Shown piece after piece: positions 55,019-63,510 of a stretch of DNA of 64,000 nucleotides (the stretch's first letter is position 1; each line of letters starts with the position of its first letter). Position numbers and translations under genes: made by a program. Under the pieces are notes generated by a model, which saw only the letters and a list, made by a program, of their open reading frames with translations, had not been told where the DNA came from and searched no databases. The stretch is taken from the NCBI GenBank assembly GCA_963709325.1, contig CAVPVV010000004.1, positions 806,001 to 870,000 on the forward strand, given 5' to 3'. Source of the DNA: VFZN01 sp963709325. GTDB lineage: Bacteria > Acidobacteriota > Vicinamibacteria > Vicinamibacterales > UBA2999.

Positions 55019-55019
55019 G

Positions 55020-55730
55020 TCAGAGAAGCAGCTGGTAACCGCTTCCGTGCACCGTAATGATGTAGCGCGGTTCGTGGGGCTTGGGTTCGAGCTCGGTCCG
55101 GAGCTTCGCGATGTAGTTGTCTACCGTCCTGGTGACGGACAACTGGTGGTAGCCCCACACGTCGCGAAGCAGTTGCTCGCGGCTCACCACTTCGTTGCGG
55201 TGCGCGGCCAGGTAGCGTAGCAGCTCGAACTCCCGGGCAGAGAGGGCGATGCGCCGGCCCTTCCGCAGCACGAGGCGCTGTCGCGGCCGGACGGTCACGT
55301 CACCAAACGAGAACTCCTCTCCCGTGTTGGCATGCCAGTCGTCACGGCGCACCTGGGCCCGGACCCGGGCGAGCAGTTCGCGGACGCTGAACGGCTTGCT
55401 GACGTAGTCGTCAGCGCCGGCGTCGAGACCGTCCACCCGATCCCGCTCGGTGGTGAGCGCCGTGAGCATGATGATCGGCACGCGCGCGCCGCGGCCGCGC
55501 AGCCGCTGGCACACCTCGAACCCGCTCATGCCGGGCAGCATCACGTCCATGACCACCAGCGCGAAGCTGCTGCGCTCCATCTCGGCCAGCCCCGCCTCGC
55601 CCGAGTCGACGGCCGTCACCCGGTAACCCTCGAATGCCAGGTTGTCGGTCAGCATCGACCGCATCTGGAGCTCGTCCTCGATCACCAGCACCTGTCGTCC
55701 GTCGGTCGGTCTCACCTGCTCTCGGGTCAT
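55020..55730 (-). CDS. OmpR/PhoB family response regulator
   Basis: A 236-residue two-component regulator. The receiver domain has the acidic pair in VLVIEDE, phosphoacceptor Asp62 in VVMDVMLPG, Thr90 in MLTAL and Lys112 in VSKPF. The C-terminal winged helix (about 140-236) contains LSAREFELLRYLAAHRNEVV, SREQLLRDVWGY and SVTRTVDNYIAKLR with the terminal hairpin RYIITVHGSGYQLLL. The ATG overlaps the histidine kinase stop (ATGA), so the pair is co-translated. It is a candidate regulator of the receptor operon through the 11-bp repeats at 49641. Confidence 0.96.
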   Translation of the reverse strand: MTREQVRPTDGRQVLVIEDELQMRSMLTDNLAFEGYRVTAVDSGEAGLAEMERSSFALVVMDVMLPGMSGFEVCQRLRGRGARVPIIMLTALTTERDRVDGLDAGADDYVSKPFSVRELLARVRAQVRRDDWHANTGEEFSFGDVTVRPRQRLVLRKGRRIALSAREFELLRYLAAHRNEVVSREQLLRDVWGYHQLSVTRTVDNYIAKLRTELEPKPHEPRYIITVHGSGYQLLL

Positions 55731-57445
55731 GAAGCGGCCTCGCTGGCAGGTGTCTTGGGCACGGGTGGCCGGTCGGCTGCCGGCTCGCTCGCGGTGGCCG
55801 CCGCCTGGCGCTGATTGAGACGCGGCAGGGTGACACGGAAGATCGAACCGACGCCGGGTGTGCTCGACACGTCCACCGTGCCGCCATGGGCGCGGACCAG
55901 CTCGCGGACGATCGGCAGCCCCAGGCCGAAGCCGCGCCGATGCGAGGCCTCGGCGCTGCGGTAGAAGCGCTCGAAGATACGGGCCTGATCGTGCGGGGCA
56001 ATTCCGACGCCGCGGTCCTCGACCTCGATGGTGGCCCGCGAGCGAACGCTCTTGATCCGCACGGTGATCTCCGGCGCGCCGTCCGAGTACTTCACGGCGT
56101 TGTCCAGCAGGTTGACGATGACCTGTTCGATTGCGGCGGGGTCGGCGTGAACCGCTGGCCCGGCCTCGCACGATTCGACGCGGAACACGCCCTGCGGCCC
56201 GGGGAGACCTTGCGCGAAGGCGTCAACGGTCTCGCGGACCAGCGCCGCCAGGTCCACGCGCTCGAACTCGTACTGGCGCGACTCCTGCACCCTCGAGAAT
56301 TCGAGCACCCTCTGGACGAGTGAGGACAAGCGTGTCGTCTCGCCCTGGATGATGCCGAGGTACTGCGACAGCTGATGCGGTGACTGGACGCGGTCCATCT
56401 GCAGCGTTTCAGTGGCCGCGCTCAGCGCCGAGAGCGGCGTCTTGAGCTGGTGGGACACCTGGGCCACGAACTCGCGCTGCATCGCCGCGAGCTCCTCGGA
56501 GCGGCGCCACGCGCGCATCGTGAACGCGAGCGCGAGCAGCATCAGCGCGATCGAGGCCAGCGTCGGCAGGTACCCGGGGTTCGGGGCGGCGTTCGGCATC
56601 GGCACGGCCGGGGCCATGACATCGATCGCCCAGGGCCGCGGCTCGATCCCGACGGCGAGCCGCGACTGGATGGTCTCGGCCGGGTAGAAGAGCATCGGGA
56701 ACGGCATGCTCGCGTGAATCGCCGGGGAGTCGGTGGGTCCGAACACCACCGCGCCGGTCTCGTCCCTGACGCGCAACTGCAGCGGCATCTCGCCGCCGCC
56801 GCGGCGGCTCAGGAGCGTCTGAATCCGCGAGCGCGCCGAGGCATCGAACAGCCGGGCCCCGAGCTGCGCCGGATCGACGACGAAACCGAGGATGGCGAAG
56901 TAGTCGCGGCGCTCGGCGTCGACCCAGAAGAGGCGCAGGAACACCTGGTGGCCGGGGCCGGGCCCGATGTGGTCGCCGGCGACGTAAATCTGCTGCGTGG
57001 CCGCGTACTGGTGCGCGAGGCTGCGGATGGCACGCCCGAGGTCCGGGTCGCGCGACAACGGCTCGCCGCGGCCGTAGAAGACCACCTCGCCGGGTGCGAC
57101 GGCTTCGGTCTGGGCATGCCAGGCGAAGAAGCGATCGACGTGTGAGTACGACCGCAGCCCCGCCGAGAACTCCTCGGCGACGAGGTCGAGCCGTCCGGCC
57201 CTGAGATCGGGATGGTTGACCGCGGTCAGCGTCTCGAAGACCGGCCCGTTCAAGGTCCGCCGCAGGTCCTGGGCCACGTCCACGGCCGCCTGCTCGCTGA
57301 TCTGGCGCTGGATGACGCGCGTCTGCGCCTCGAGCGCGGTGGTGGCGCGGTGCTGGAGAAAAAGCACGAGTGCCGCGGCGCAGAGCATCGCCGCGATCGC
57401 CAGCACCATGGGGTGCGGGCGCCAGACGCGTTCGATAACCTGCAT
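55727..57445 (-). CDS. Sensor histidine kinase
   Basis: A 572-residue membrane kinase. A first membrane segment (residues about 13-31) and a second (about 293-311) bracket a periplasmic sensor domain of about 260 residues with no recognised family. The HisKA domain carries the phosphorylated His332 in VSHQLKTPLSA, and the ATPase domain shows the N box (VNLLDNAVKYSDG), G1 (EDRGVGIAPHDQA) and G2 (GFGLGLPIVREL). A Pro/Ala-rich tail follows. It phosphorylates the regulator encoded immediately downstream. No HAMP domain is evident. Confidence 0.95.
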   Translation of the reverse strand: MQVIERVWRPHPMVLAIAAMLCAAALVLFLQHRATTALEAQTRVIQRQISEQAAVDVAQDLRRTLNGPVFETLTAVNHPDLRAGRLDLVAEEFSAGLRSYSHVDRFFAWHAQTEAVAPGEVVFYGRGEPLSRDPDLGRAIRSLAHQYAATQQIYVAGDHIGPGPGHQVFLRLFWVDAERRDYFAILGFVVDPAQLGARLFDASARSRIQTLLSRRGGGEMPLQLRVRDETGAVVFGPTDSPAIHASMPFPMLFYPAETIQSRLAVGIEPRPWAIDVMAPAVPMPNAAPNPGYLPTLASIALMLLALAFTMRAWRRSEELAAMQREFVAQVSHQLKTPLSALSAATETLQMDRVQSPHQLSQYLGIIQGETTRLSSLVQRVLEFSRVQESRQYEFERVDLAALVRETVDAFAQGLPGPQGVFRVESCEAGPAVHADPAAIEQVIVNLLDNAVKYSDGAPEITVRIKSVRSRATIEVEDRGVGIAPHDQARIFERFYRSAEASHRRGFGLGLPIVRELVRAHGGTVDVSSTPGVGSIFRVTLPRLNQRQAAATASEPAADRPPVPKTPASEAAS

Positions 57446-57463
57446 CGTCGCCGCCTCGCGCGC

Positions 57464-57492
57464 AAGCTACAGTGGGTGGGGTTAAGTGTCAA
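57464..57492 (-). promoter_or_regulatory. Sigma70-type promoter of the kinase/regulator operon
   Basis: On the minus strand TTGACA (57492-57487) and TAGCTT (57469-57464) are separated by exactly 17 bp, about 19 bp upstream of the kinase ATG at 57445. The -35 is a perfect consensus. Confidence 0.6.
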
Positions 57493-57494
57493 GT

Positions 57495-57620
57495 AAATCG
57501 CCGGCGAATCTGGCGATCTGTTGATCTGGTGAGCTGATGATCGATCTGTCGAGCTCACGATCTCGCGATCTATCTTGCGATCTCACGATCTATCTATCTC
57601 GCGATCAGATGATCTCTCTC
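57495..57620. repeat. Degenerate word repeat, GATCTGG/GATCTCGCGATC type
   Basis: Iterates GATCTGTTGATCTGGTGAGC, then CTCACGATCTCGCGATCTAT-like words, just upstream of the kinase promoter and between divergent genes. The same word dominates the left half of 42066-42255. Palindromic CGCGATC units are frequent. Confidence 0.6.
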
Positions 57621-57740
57621 GCGATCCGGTAATGTCGTGAGCTGCTGACTGCGAACCCCGAGCCCGCGGCAGAATCCGGACCCTGCACCTGCCCTAGCTC
57701 ATCCAAATCTGTATACTCACCGCTGTTGGAGAGTCCAGCG

Positions 57741-59715
57741 ATGGCTTGGTCCCGTGCGACGGTCCTGGCGGCGTTCACCCTCTTCTCACTGCCCTTCTCC
57801 GCTCTCGCGCAGCAGGCCACGACGCGTGTGGACTTCGGCCGCGAGGTGCAGCCGATCCTTCGCGAACGCTGTTACGGCTGTCACGGTCCCGAGCAGCAGA
57901 TGAACGGTTTCCGGTTGGATCGCCGCGCCGATGCGCTGCGCGGCGGGACTCAGACGGTGATTGGACCCGGAAACGCTGAGGGCACGCTGCTCTATCGGCG
58001 GCTCACGGACACGAGAGCGGGAATCCGGATGCCGCCCACTGGCTCGCTGGACGCCAATGAGATTGCGATCATCAAGGCGTGGATCGATCAGGGCGTCGAG
58101 TGGCCTGACGAACTTGCCGGCGTCCCCGCTTCTCCACCGGTCGATCCCGCGGCCGAGCGGCTCGCAGCGCTAATCCGCGACGCGGACCGCGGAGCCGTCG
58201 ATGCGCTGCTCAAGGGCAACCCTGCGTCGGTGCGCGGCCGTGCGTCGGGCGGGACCACGCCGCTGATGGCCGCAGCGCTCTACGGCGATGCCGACCTGCT
58301 GCAGCGAATGCTGGCAATGGGAGCCGACCCGCGCGCCACGAACGTGGCTGGCGTCAACGCCTTGATGTGGGCGCTTCCCGACACGGCGAAGATGCGTCTG
58401 CTGCTCGACGCCGGCGTGGACGTGAACGCGCGCTCGGACGACCGCAGGACGGCGCTCGTGATTGCGGCGAGCATCGTCTCGTCAACGCCGGCGGTGCAGC
58501 TGCTGCTCGAATATGGCGCCAGCCCGTTCCCCGCGAAGAACCAGGACCCCATCCCGCTGCAAGTGGCGGCACGCATCGGCAACGCCGACGTGTTCCGGCT
58601 TCTCCTCGACTACGGAGCGGATTCGATCCGGTCTCAACGAGCGCCTCCTTCGCACCTACTGCATGCCATGTGCCGAGCAGGTCGGCATCGTTGGCCAGCC
58701 GCTCCTCGCCCGCACGCCGCCGCCGGATATGGGCCTGCGGCCGACGCTGGCGACGCCGCCACCCCGCGCGCCCGCGGTTGGCGCGGCAACAATGACGGCG
58801 GCTGCGGTTCGCGCCGCGGTCGAGCGGAGCCTGCCGCTCTTGCAGGGCATCGCCGAGCCTTTCATCGCGAAGACCGGGTGCGTCTCCTGTCACCACAACA
58901 GCGCGGTCTCGTCCGCGGTGCTGGTCGCTCGTCGCCACGGCTACCGCGTTGACGAGCAGGCGGTGCGCGCGTCACGGACGCTGATTGCCACCTACCTCGA
59001 ATCGTGGCGGGAACGAACCCTGGAGAGTGCCGCCATCGCTGGGCAGCAGGACACGCTCAACTATCTCCTTGTCGGCCTCTCCGCGGACGGCCACCCATCG
59101 GATCGGGCCACGGATGCGCAGGCGTTGTTCCTGATCCGGCGGCAGGCGCCTGACGGCCGCTGGCCGCTTCAGACACTCCGGCCGCCGATCGAATCGAACG
59201 ACATCGAGGTGACGGCGATGTCGATGCGCGCGCTGCAGCTCTACGCACCGCCGGGCCGCGCGGCGGAGTCGGCCAGGGCCATCGCCCGCGCTCGCGACTG
59301 GCTCGTCTCCGCAAAGGGCGAAGTTACCGAGGAGCGCGCCTTCCGTTTGCTCGGGCTCGCGTGGGCCGACGCGGGCGCTGACGTGTTGAAGCCGGCAGCA
59401 CGCGAACTGCTCGCACTGCAGCGCGATGACGGCGGCTGGTCGCAGGAGACGTCATTGGATAGCGACTCGTACGCGACGGGTGAAGCGATCACGGCGCTGC
59501 TCGAGAGCGGCATGGCCGCGGCGAGCGATCCTGCGGTCCGCCGTGGCGTCGAGTTCCTGCTCCGCACGCAGCTTCAGGACGGCTCCTGGTACGTCAAGTC
59601 GCGGTCCGTCCCGATCCAGGCGTACTTCGAAAGCGGCTTCCCGCACGGTCCCGATCAGTGGATTTCCGCGGCGGGCACGGCGTGGGCGGTGCGGGCGCTG
59701 GCGAACGTGAACTGA
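57741..59715 (+). CDS. Exported cytochrome c / ankyrin / CxxCH / alpha-toroid fusion protein (one frameshift)
   Basis: The ATG at 57741 opens a signal peptide (ending ALAQ). A planctomycete-type cytochrome domain follows (EVQPILRERCYGCHGPEQQM, heme motif at residues 44-48; RMPPTGSLDANEIAIIKAWI). About five ankyrin repeats span residues 140-300 (GGTTPLMAAALYGDADLLQR, VNALMWALPDTAKMRLLLDA, DPIPLQVAARIGNADVFRLL). Near 58625 the frame shifts, then a second heme-type motif TGCVSCHHN and a prenyltransferase/terpene-cyclase-like toroid (LIRRQAPDGRWPLQ, LLALQRDDGGWSQ, LLRTQLQDGSWYVKSR). Joined length is about 658 residues. It is probably a periplasmic electron-transfer or sensing protein; the function is unproven. 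A TATACT -10-like hexamer lies at 57712. Confidence 0.87.
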
Positions 59716-59718
59716 GTG

Positions 59719-59785
59719 GGCTTGGGGCCTCGGGGCTTGAGGCTTCCCGCCTTGTGCCTTTTGCCTTCGGCCTTGTACGATCTTC
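59719..59785. repeat. Short word repeats, GGGGCTTGAGGCTT and TGCCTTTTGCCTTCGGCCTT types
   Basis: Between the fusion-protein stop and tRNA-Arg are a few GGGCCTCGGGGCTTGAGGCTT-like words followed by GCCTTGTGCC and TTTTGCCTTCGG words. The second type matches the right arm of the element at 25942-26047. Confidence 0.5.
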
Positions 59786-59791
59786 CGGTTC

Positions 59792-59868
59792 GCGCCCGTA
59801 GCTCAGGTGGATAGAGCACCGGCCTTCTAAGCCGGGGGTCGCAGGTTCGAGCCCTGCCGGGCGCGCCA
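59792..59868 (+). tRNA. tRNA-Arg (anticodon UCU), CCA encoded
   Basis: A 77-nt cloverleaf. Acceptor strands GCGCCCG and CGGGCGC are followed by discriminator G and CCA (59866-59868). The anticodon stem CCGGC/GCCGG closes loop CTTCTAA, with anticodon TCT at 59826-59828. The T arm has GGTTCGAGCC. tRNA-Arg 3' ends are frequent integration sites, and the following DNA looks foreign. Confidence 0.96.
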
Positions 59869-60117
59869 GCTAAACACCTCATGCTCAATAGTTAGCGGCC
59901 GTCTATCAGGGGCCAAGCACCTCCTAGACGACTTCTGGTGGTCCAGATAGTGGTCCATTCGACGCTAATTCAGCCCCCTGGGCCTCGGGGCCAGAAGGTA
60001 CGCGGAGGCTGATCACCCGCCCGAGAGCGGCCTGCCACGCGGGCTCAAGCACGCGGAGCACATGCGTTTAAGCGGGTGCCGCTTGCTCTTGCGCTCCATC
60101 GTGCGGCCGGGGCTGTG
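59869..60117. other. Non-coding remnant region after tRNA-Arg
   Basis: No convincing gene. The stretch contains a small repeat (TGGTCCAGATAGTGGTCCA, near 59939-59957) and scattered stops in every frame. Such sequence directly 3' of a tRNA is what a lost integrase end or old attachment region could leave, but no integrase motif is legible. Confidence 0.35.
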
Positions 60118-60545
60118 TCACCATCCGGATCGAATCACAACACCGAATACTAGCCGCAGCTCGTTGGTGGCTCCCGAGTCCGACTCGTCAAAGATCCTTC
60201 GCCACGACGCTTCGATGTGGGCACCGATTGGTCGTCCCCCAATCTCCACACCGCCGCCCGGCTGGATACCGAAATCGACAGCACTCTCATTTACGTCCAG
60301 AACACTGAGGTCTCGCCGGACGATTCCGACCAGAAACTGGCCGTACGGGACCACTACATCCGACTGCTGCCTCCCCATGAATCTCGCTCCGCCCAAGAAG
60401 GAATGCTCTTTAGCATTGAGCGTCGAAATGTCCTCAATTGAATTGTCATAGTGCCCGCCAACATCGCCGACAATACCAAACCACGGCAAGATGTTTGTGC
60501 TGTCGGACACGTTCCAACCCCAAGTGAATGTGGGGTTAGGTCCTT
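60118..60545 (-). pseudogene. 5'-truncated outer-membrane barrel gene remnant
   Basis: The minus-strand frame is open from a TAA near 60548 to the stop at 60118 and reads PNPTFTWGWNVSDSTN, then WFGIVGDVGGHYDNS, HSFLGGARFMGRQQSDVVVP, YGQFLVGIVRR, DFGIQPGGGVEIGGRPIGAH, ending LRLVFGVVIRSGW. This is the C-terminal two-thirds of a small porin-family barrel. No start codon or signal peptide exists upstream, so the 5' end was lost. Local GC is lower than in the core genes, consistent with transfer. Confidence 0.75.
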
Positions 60546-60631
60546 ATACAATGTGCTTATGTCAGCGATTGCTGCACTAAATGGCCAAAAATGAGCGAAT
60601 GGTTGAGGCTACCGGCAGCAGCGTCTGCTCT

Positions 60632-60649
60632 GCAGCATTCTGATGCTGC
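60632..60649. terminator. Perfect 7-bp hairpin upstream of the NTF2-like gene
   Basis: GCAGCAT and ATGCTGC flank a 4-nt loop (60639-60642). No U tract follows in either direction. It lies 43 bp before the ATG at 60693 and may be a terminator remnant or an operator. Confidence 0.35.
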
Positions 60650-60692
60650 GTCCGGCATCCATTGATTCCCAAACCTCAACCAGGAGCAAGAC

Positions 60693-61076
60693 ATGACCAA
60701 ACCTACCTACGTTCAAGAATACAAGGCCATTACCGAAGTGCTGAACAAGTACAACGATGGCTGCAAGCAGGCCAACAGCAGCATCATGAAGCCGGCCTTC
60801 AGCGATCAGGCGACCATGTTCAGCGTCGGAGCTGACGGAAAGCTCGCCGGCGGTGCCATCCAGAATCTGTTCGACGGCATCGACCGAGACTTCCGTCCGT
60901 CGCCTGAAGCTCAGGGCGCCATCGTCCGCATCGAGATCGTCGGGACTGCCGCCAGCGCCCGCATTGACGCCAACGATGTCTCCGGTTTCTCCTTCACTGA
61001 TTTCTTCCATCTGCTGAAGATCGAAGGCAAGTGGATCGTGATCAGCAAGATCTTTCACCTCCATGTCGCTCCCTAG
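60693..61076 (+). CDS. NTF2-like / putative lumazine-binding family protein
   Basis: A 127-residue cytoplasmic protein preceded by an AGGAG site (CAACCAGGAGCAAGAC). The pattern YKAITEVLNKYNDGCKQANS, MKPAFSDQATMFSV, LFDGIDRD, ARIDANDVSGFSFTDFFHLL and GKWIVISKIFHLH fits the SnoaL/DUF4440/lumazine-binding NTF2-like fold. Such small cone-shaped domains bind or isomerise small molecules; no reaction can be assigned. It is intact and flanked by two gene remnants in the tRNA-Arg-linked region. Confidence 0.85.
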   Translation: MTKPTYVQEYKAITEVLNKYNDGCKQANSSIMKPAFSDQATMFSVGADGKLAGGAIQNLFDGIDRDFRPSPEAQGAIVRIEIVGTAASARIDANDVSGFSFTDFFHLLKIEGKWIVISKIFHLHVAP

Positions 61077-61349
61077 AGCATTTTGAACGTTCGCGAAAAG
61101 CGGACTGCATCCGCAATTTGGGCTCCTTCGTCGATTTGTGAGTACACGCAATTGAGCTGAGGACACTCTGCATGTCATGTAATTCGTCGAGATTCGCGTG
61201 CCTCGCGGTCTCCTGCGCGGTTCGCCCGTGCTGCCACACAGGCGGATGGCGACCAGGACCGCGGATGTCCCCCAACGCCGGTCCAACGAAATGAAGTCTC
61301 GGACGATCCGGTACGCTTCACAAGCCCAATTCACTCGTTGAGGGGACAC
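61077..61349. other. Intergenic stretch without recognised gene
   Basis: I see no supported gene. A near-palindrome TTTTGAACGTTCGCGAAAA lies just after the NTF2-like stop (about 61080-61099) and could act in termination. The remaining sequence has only short shadow frames. Confidence 0.4.
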
Positions 61350-61661
61350 GTGCGTGCACTCGTCGCTGACGGCGCCGCTCCAGGCCGCATCGCACTGCAC
61401 GATGTCCCCGAGCCGAATCTCGCGCCTGGCCACGTCCTAGTCGACGTGCGAGCGGTTTCCCTCAACCGCGGCGAGATGCGGATGCTCGGCACGGCGGCTG
61501 ATGGCTGGCGGCCCGGCTGGGATTTCGCCGGGGTGTTGCACAGCGATGTGCCTGGCGGCCTTCGGGCCGGCGAACGGGTTCTGGGCATCAGCGCCGGTGG
61601 TTCCTGGGCTCAGCGGGTACCCGATCCGAATCTTCTACGGCTTCGAGGCCCGCCGGGTTGA
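61350..61661 (+). pseudogene. 3'-truncated zinc-type alcohol dehydrogenase/quinone reductase remnant
   Basis: GTG at 61350 with a GAGGGGA site upstream starts MRALVADGAAPGRIALHDVP, followed by the GroES-like N-domain features GHVLVDVRAVSLNRGEMRML, GWRPGWDFAGVL and GLRAGERVLGISAGGSWAQR. Homology stops at about 61617, after roughly 90 residues of an expected 310-330, and runs into unrelated sequence. The Rossmann domain is missing, so it cannot be functional. The break point marks a junction with phage-like DNA. Confidence 0.8.
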
Positions 61662-61668
61662 CGACGGC

Positions 61669-62103
61669 CTAATCCGCCTCCCACCGAATCACGACCTCGC
61701 GAGCCTGTTCCTGCTTCACCATCTCCGTCGGCTTGCCCATCGTCCGATCCAGCACGTAGCGCGCTGCCCGGAGAGCGGTCGAGGGGCAAGACTCCCGCTG
61801 GTCCATGAGGTGCGCCAGCGTGTCAATGGCGGGGGATTGCAGGCGCAACAGCCGCTCCCGCGCTTTCTCGCGCACACGAGGCGTGCCACCGCCGTGCATG
61901 ACGCAGACGGCGCCGCCGGGAATAGGCCGGCGTTTACAGCGTTGGCCGGATTGCTTGGACGTAGCCGTGCAGGAAACGTAGCCGAGGGCGTCCATGGGCT
62001 GTGGGCCGTCCATGAGCATACGCCCGTCCGCGTGCAGTAGCTTCGGCAGGTGGCCCGTCGCGGAAAGTCCCAGACCGCCTTGGGTCGCCGGCGCCGCCGA
62101 CAA
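61669..62103 (-). CDS. Phage-like small protein with CxxxxHGGG zinc-type motif (terminase-small-subunit-like)
   Basis: Up to 144 residues. The region CTATSKQSGQRCKRRPIPGG followed by AVCVMHGGGTPRVREKARER forms a likely zinc site (three Cys and a His), common in small phage or mobile-element proteins encoded beside terminases. The C-terminal helices (SPAIDTLAHLMDQRES, RAARYVLDRTMGKPTEM) resemble small terminase proteins. The start is uncertain (62103 or an internal ATG near LMDGPQPMDALG). Its 5' third is duplicated at 63511-63643. Confidence 0.6.
   Translation of the reverse strand: MSAAPATQGGLGLSATGHLPKLLHADGRMLMDGPQPMDALGYVSCTATSKQSGQRCKRRPIPGGAVCVMHGGGTPRVREKARERLLRLQSPAIDTLAHLMDQRESCPSTALRAARYVLDRTMGKPTEMVKQEQAREVVIRWEAD
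61917..62049. repeat. Direct repeat, copy 1 (about 130 bp)
   Basis: Matches 63511-63643 in the same orientation with about 15 mismatches and one small gap by eye. It covers the codons for LPKLLHADGR to CKRRPIPGG of the HGGG protein. The pair encloses the exported protein and the zinc-ribbon gene. Confidence 0.85.
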
Positions 62104-62157
62104 GCCACTCGACGGCGACTAGACGCCGGCAGCGCCGTGGCTCACGCGAACACCACG

Positions 62158-63099
62158 TCAGTAGTTCGGCACGAACAACGCTGTGATTCCCGCCGTCTGT
62201 ATCGTGACCGGAGTAAGTCCCGCAGGGAAAAACGTGTCGCTCAGCGCTGTGCAAACAAGATTCACGGTGAACGCGCCGGGGGTGACATCAAAGACCCGGG
62301 TGCCAGCGAACGGGACATTCTGTGCGGTCACCGGAGACACAAATCGTGCATACAGATAATCGCTGGTCTCGACCGTCGCGCCGGTGGTGATGCTGCACCA
62401 GCCAGCGATATAGAACCCGGAGCCGACGACAAAGCCATAGAGCCCAGATGCGTTGACCATGATCTGACCGGCACTTGGCACCGTGAGGCTTACCGTTCGC
62501 ACGACCACGTTTGCGTTCAGGGTCAAATTGATCACACCGGTCGTCAGCCCACTCGACACTAAGCGCGGCGGTGCGACGGACAGCTTCTGCGGCGTAATGC
62601 TGCCATCGGCGACGTTCGCCGTGGTGACGGCGCCGGGCGCCAACTGCACGGCCGTGATGCTACCTGGCGTGAGAGCGGCCGCCGGAATGGTCGGCACTGG
62701 CCTCGGTAGGCCACCTGTCCGTGCGTTAAACGCAAACGTGCCGGTGTGACCAAGGCTGTCGGTCCAAGGACCGCTGAACGATCCCAGCGAAATACGAGCG
62801 TCTACGTCGACGCCGCGGCCGCCCGGCACCGTCACGATATGCACACCGAAACCGATTGTGCCGTCGGGATTCAGCGTCGCGATCCCGACGAGAGGGGCGC
62901 GCTGCGGAGCCCCGCATTGATCGTCGTAGCCGTCAAGAGTGTAGAGGCTTCCTTGCTGTGTGACGGTGACGGTCAAGTAGTTACAGAACGGTTGGAGCTG
63001 CCAGCTGAAGGACCCGAGGGACTGCGCGTCCACCGCAGCTACCGAGAAGACGATGACGGCGACGAACAGTCCTGCGGTTGCGGCGTGGCGGTTGGTCAT
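62158..63099 (-). CDS. Exported protein of unknown function (Acidobacteriota-type family)
   Basis: A 313-residue protein with a signal peptide (AATAGLFVAVIVFSVAAVDA). The N-terminal half (SLGSFSWQLQPFCNYLTVTV, LYTLDGYDDQCGAPQRAPLV, NPDGTIGFGVHIVTVPGGRG, GTFAFNARTGG) resembles a widespread paralogous exported family I have seen in Acidobacteriota. The linker AALTPGSITAVQLAPGAVTT ANVADGSI is a short repeat similar to tail-fibre collars, and the C-terminal domain is beta-rich (VNASGLYGFVVGSGFYIAGW). The function is unknown. Its resemblance to a fibre collar suggests trimerisation, which is inference. Confidence 0.75.
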   Translation of the reverse strand: MTNRHAATAGLFVAVIVFSVAAVDAQSLGSFSWQLQPFCNYLTVTVTQQGSLYTLDGYDDQCGAPQRAPLVGIATLNPDGTIGFGVHIVTVPGGRGVDVDARISLGSFSGPWTDSLGHTGTFAFNARTGGLPRPVPTIPAAALTPGSITAVQLAPGAVTTANVADGSITPQKLSVAPPRLVSSGLTTGVINLTLNANVVVRTVSLTVPSAGQIMVNASGLYGFVVGSGFYIAGWCSITTGATVETSDYLYARFVSPVTAQNVPFAGTRVFDVTPGAFTVNLVCTALSDTFFPAGLTPVTIQTAGITALFVPNY

Positions 63100-63198
63100 G
63101 CTGGTACCTCTCGGCGGAGCCTATCATGCACCTCGCCGCTGCCGGCCTGTGGCTACAGCGAACGGATCGAGCGCCCGCAGGAGTAGAGCTATGCCGGA

Positions 63199-63426
63199 TT
63201 GAGCATCTCGCCCGAGCGCCGGGGCTATCGGTGTCCGGAGTGTACCGGCCCCAACGAGTTCATGTTCTGGGTACCGGACCCGCCCCCTAACCTTCCCGAC
63301 CCCGGTAGTTTTCCGGCTTCCTGGTTGGTGTCGCCCAGCATCGTGCGGCCGGAAGGCCCGGCGAGCTTTCTGTACCGGTGTCAGACTTGCGGGTACGAAT
63401 GCCGTGTGCCGAGGCGTGACGATTGA
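63199..63426 (+). CDS. Small zinc-ribbon-like protein
   Basis: Seventy-five residues with two Cys pairs, CPEC (12-15) and CQTC (60-63), separated by about 44 residues, as in a zinc ribbon. The first codon is a TTG (63199) since no ATG or GTG is in frame nearby, so the start is uncertain. It lies between the two direct repeats and may belong to the same mobile module. Confidence 0.5.
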   Translation: MSISPERRGYRCPECTGPNEFMFWVPDPPPNLPDPGSFPASWLVSPSIVRPEGPASFLYRCQTCGYECRVPRRDD

Positions 63427-63510
63427 CCGCCGGGTAGAATGAGCGCGGCCCGAGTGTCGATTGCCTTCCGCACATCCGGTCCGTTGCCGCCTCCGGTGGA
63501 GCACCTGCTG

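Noticed and set aside
59655..59888. Minus-strand frame across tRNA-Arg (GRARTCDPRLRRPVLYPPEL)
   Set aside because: Another antisense-tRNA artefact that recurs in databases as a false protein.
60062..60451. Plus-strand frame over the porin remnant
   Set aside because: The minus-strand reading has beta-barrel pattern and continuous similarity; the plus reading has none.
61077..61433. Minus-strand frame continuing 274 codons over the NTF2-like gene
   Set aside because: It lies antisense to a well-supported small gene and shows no family features.
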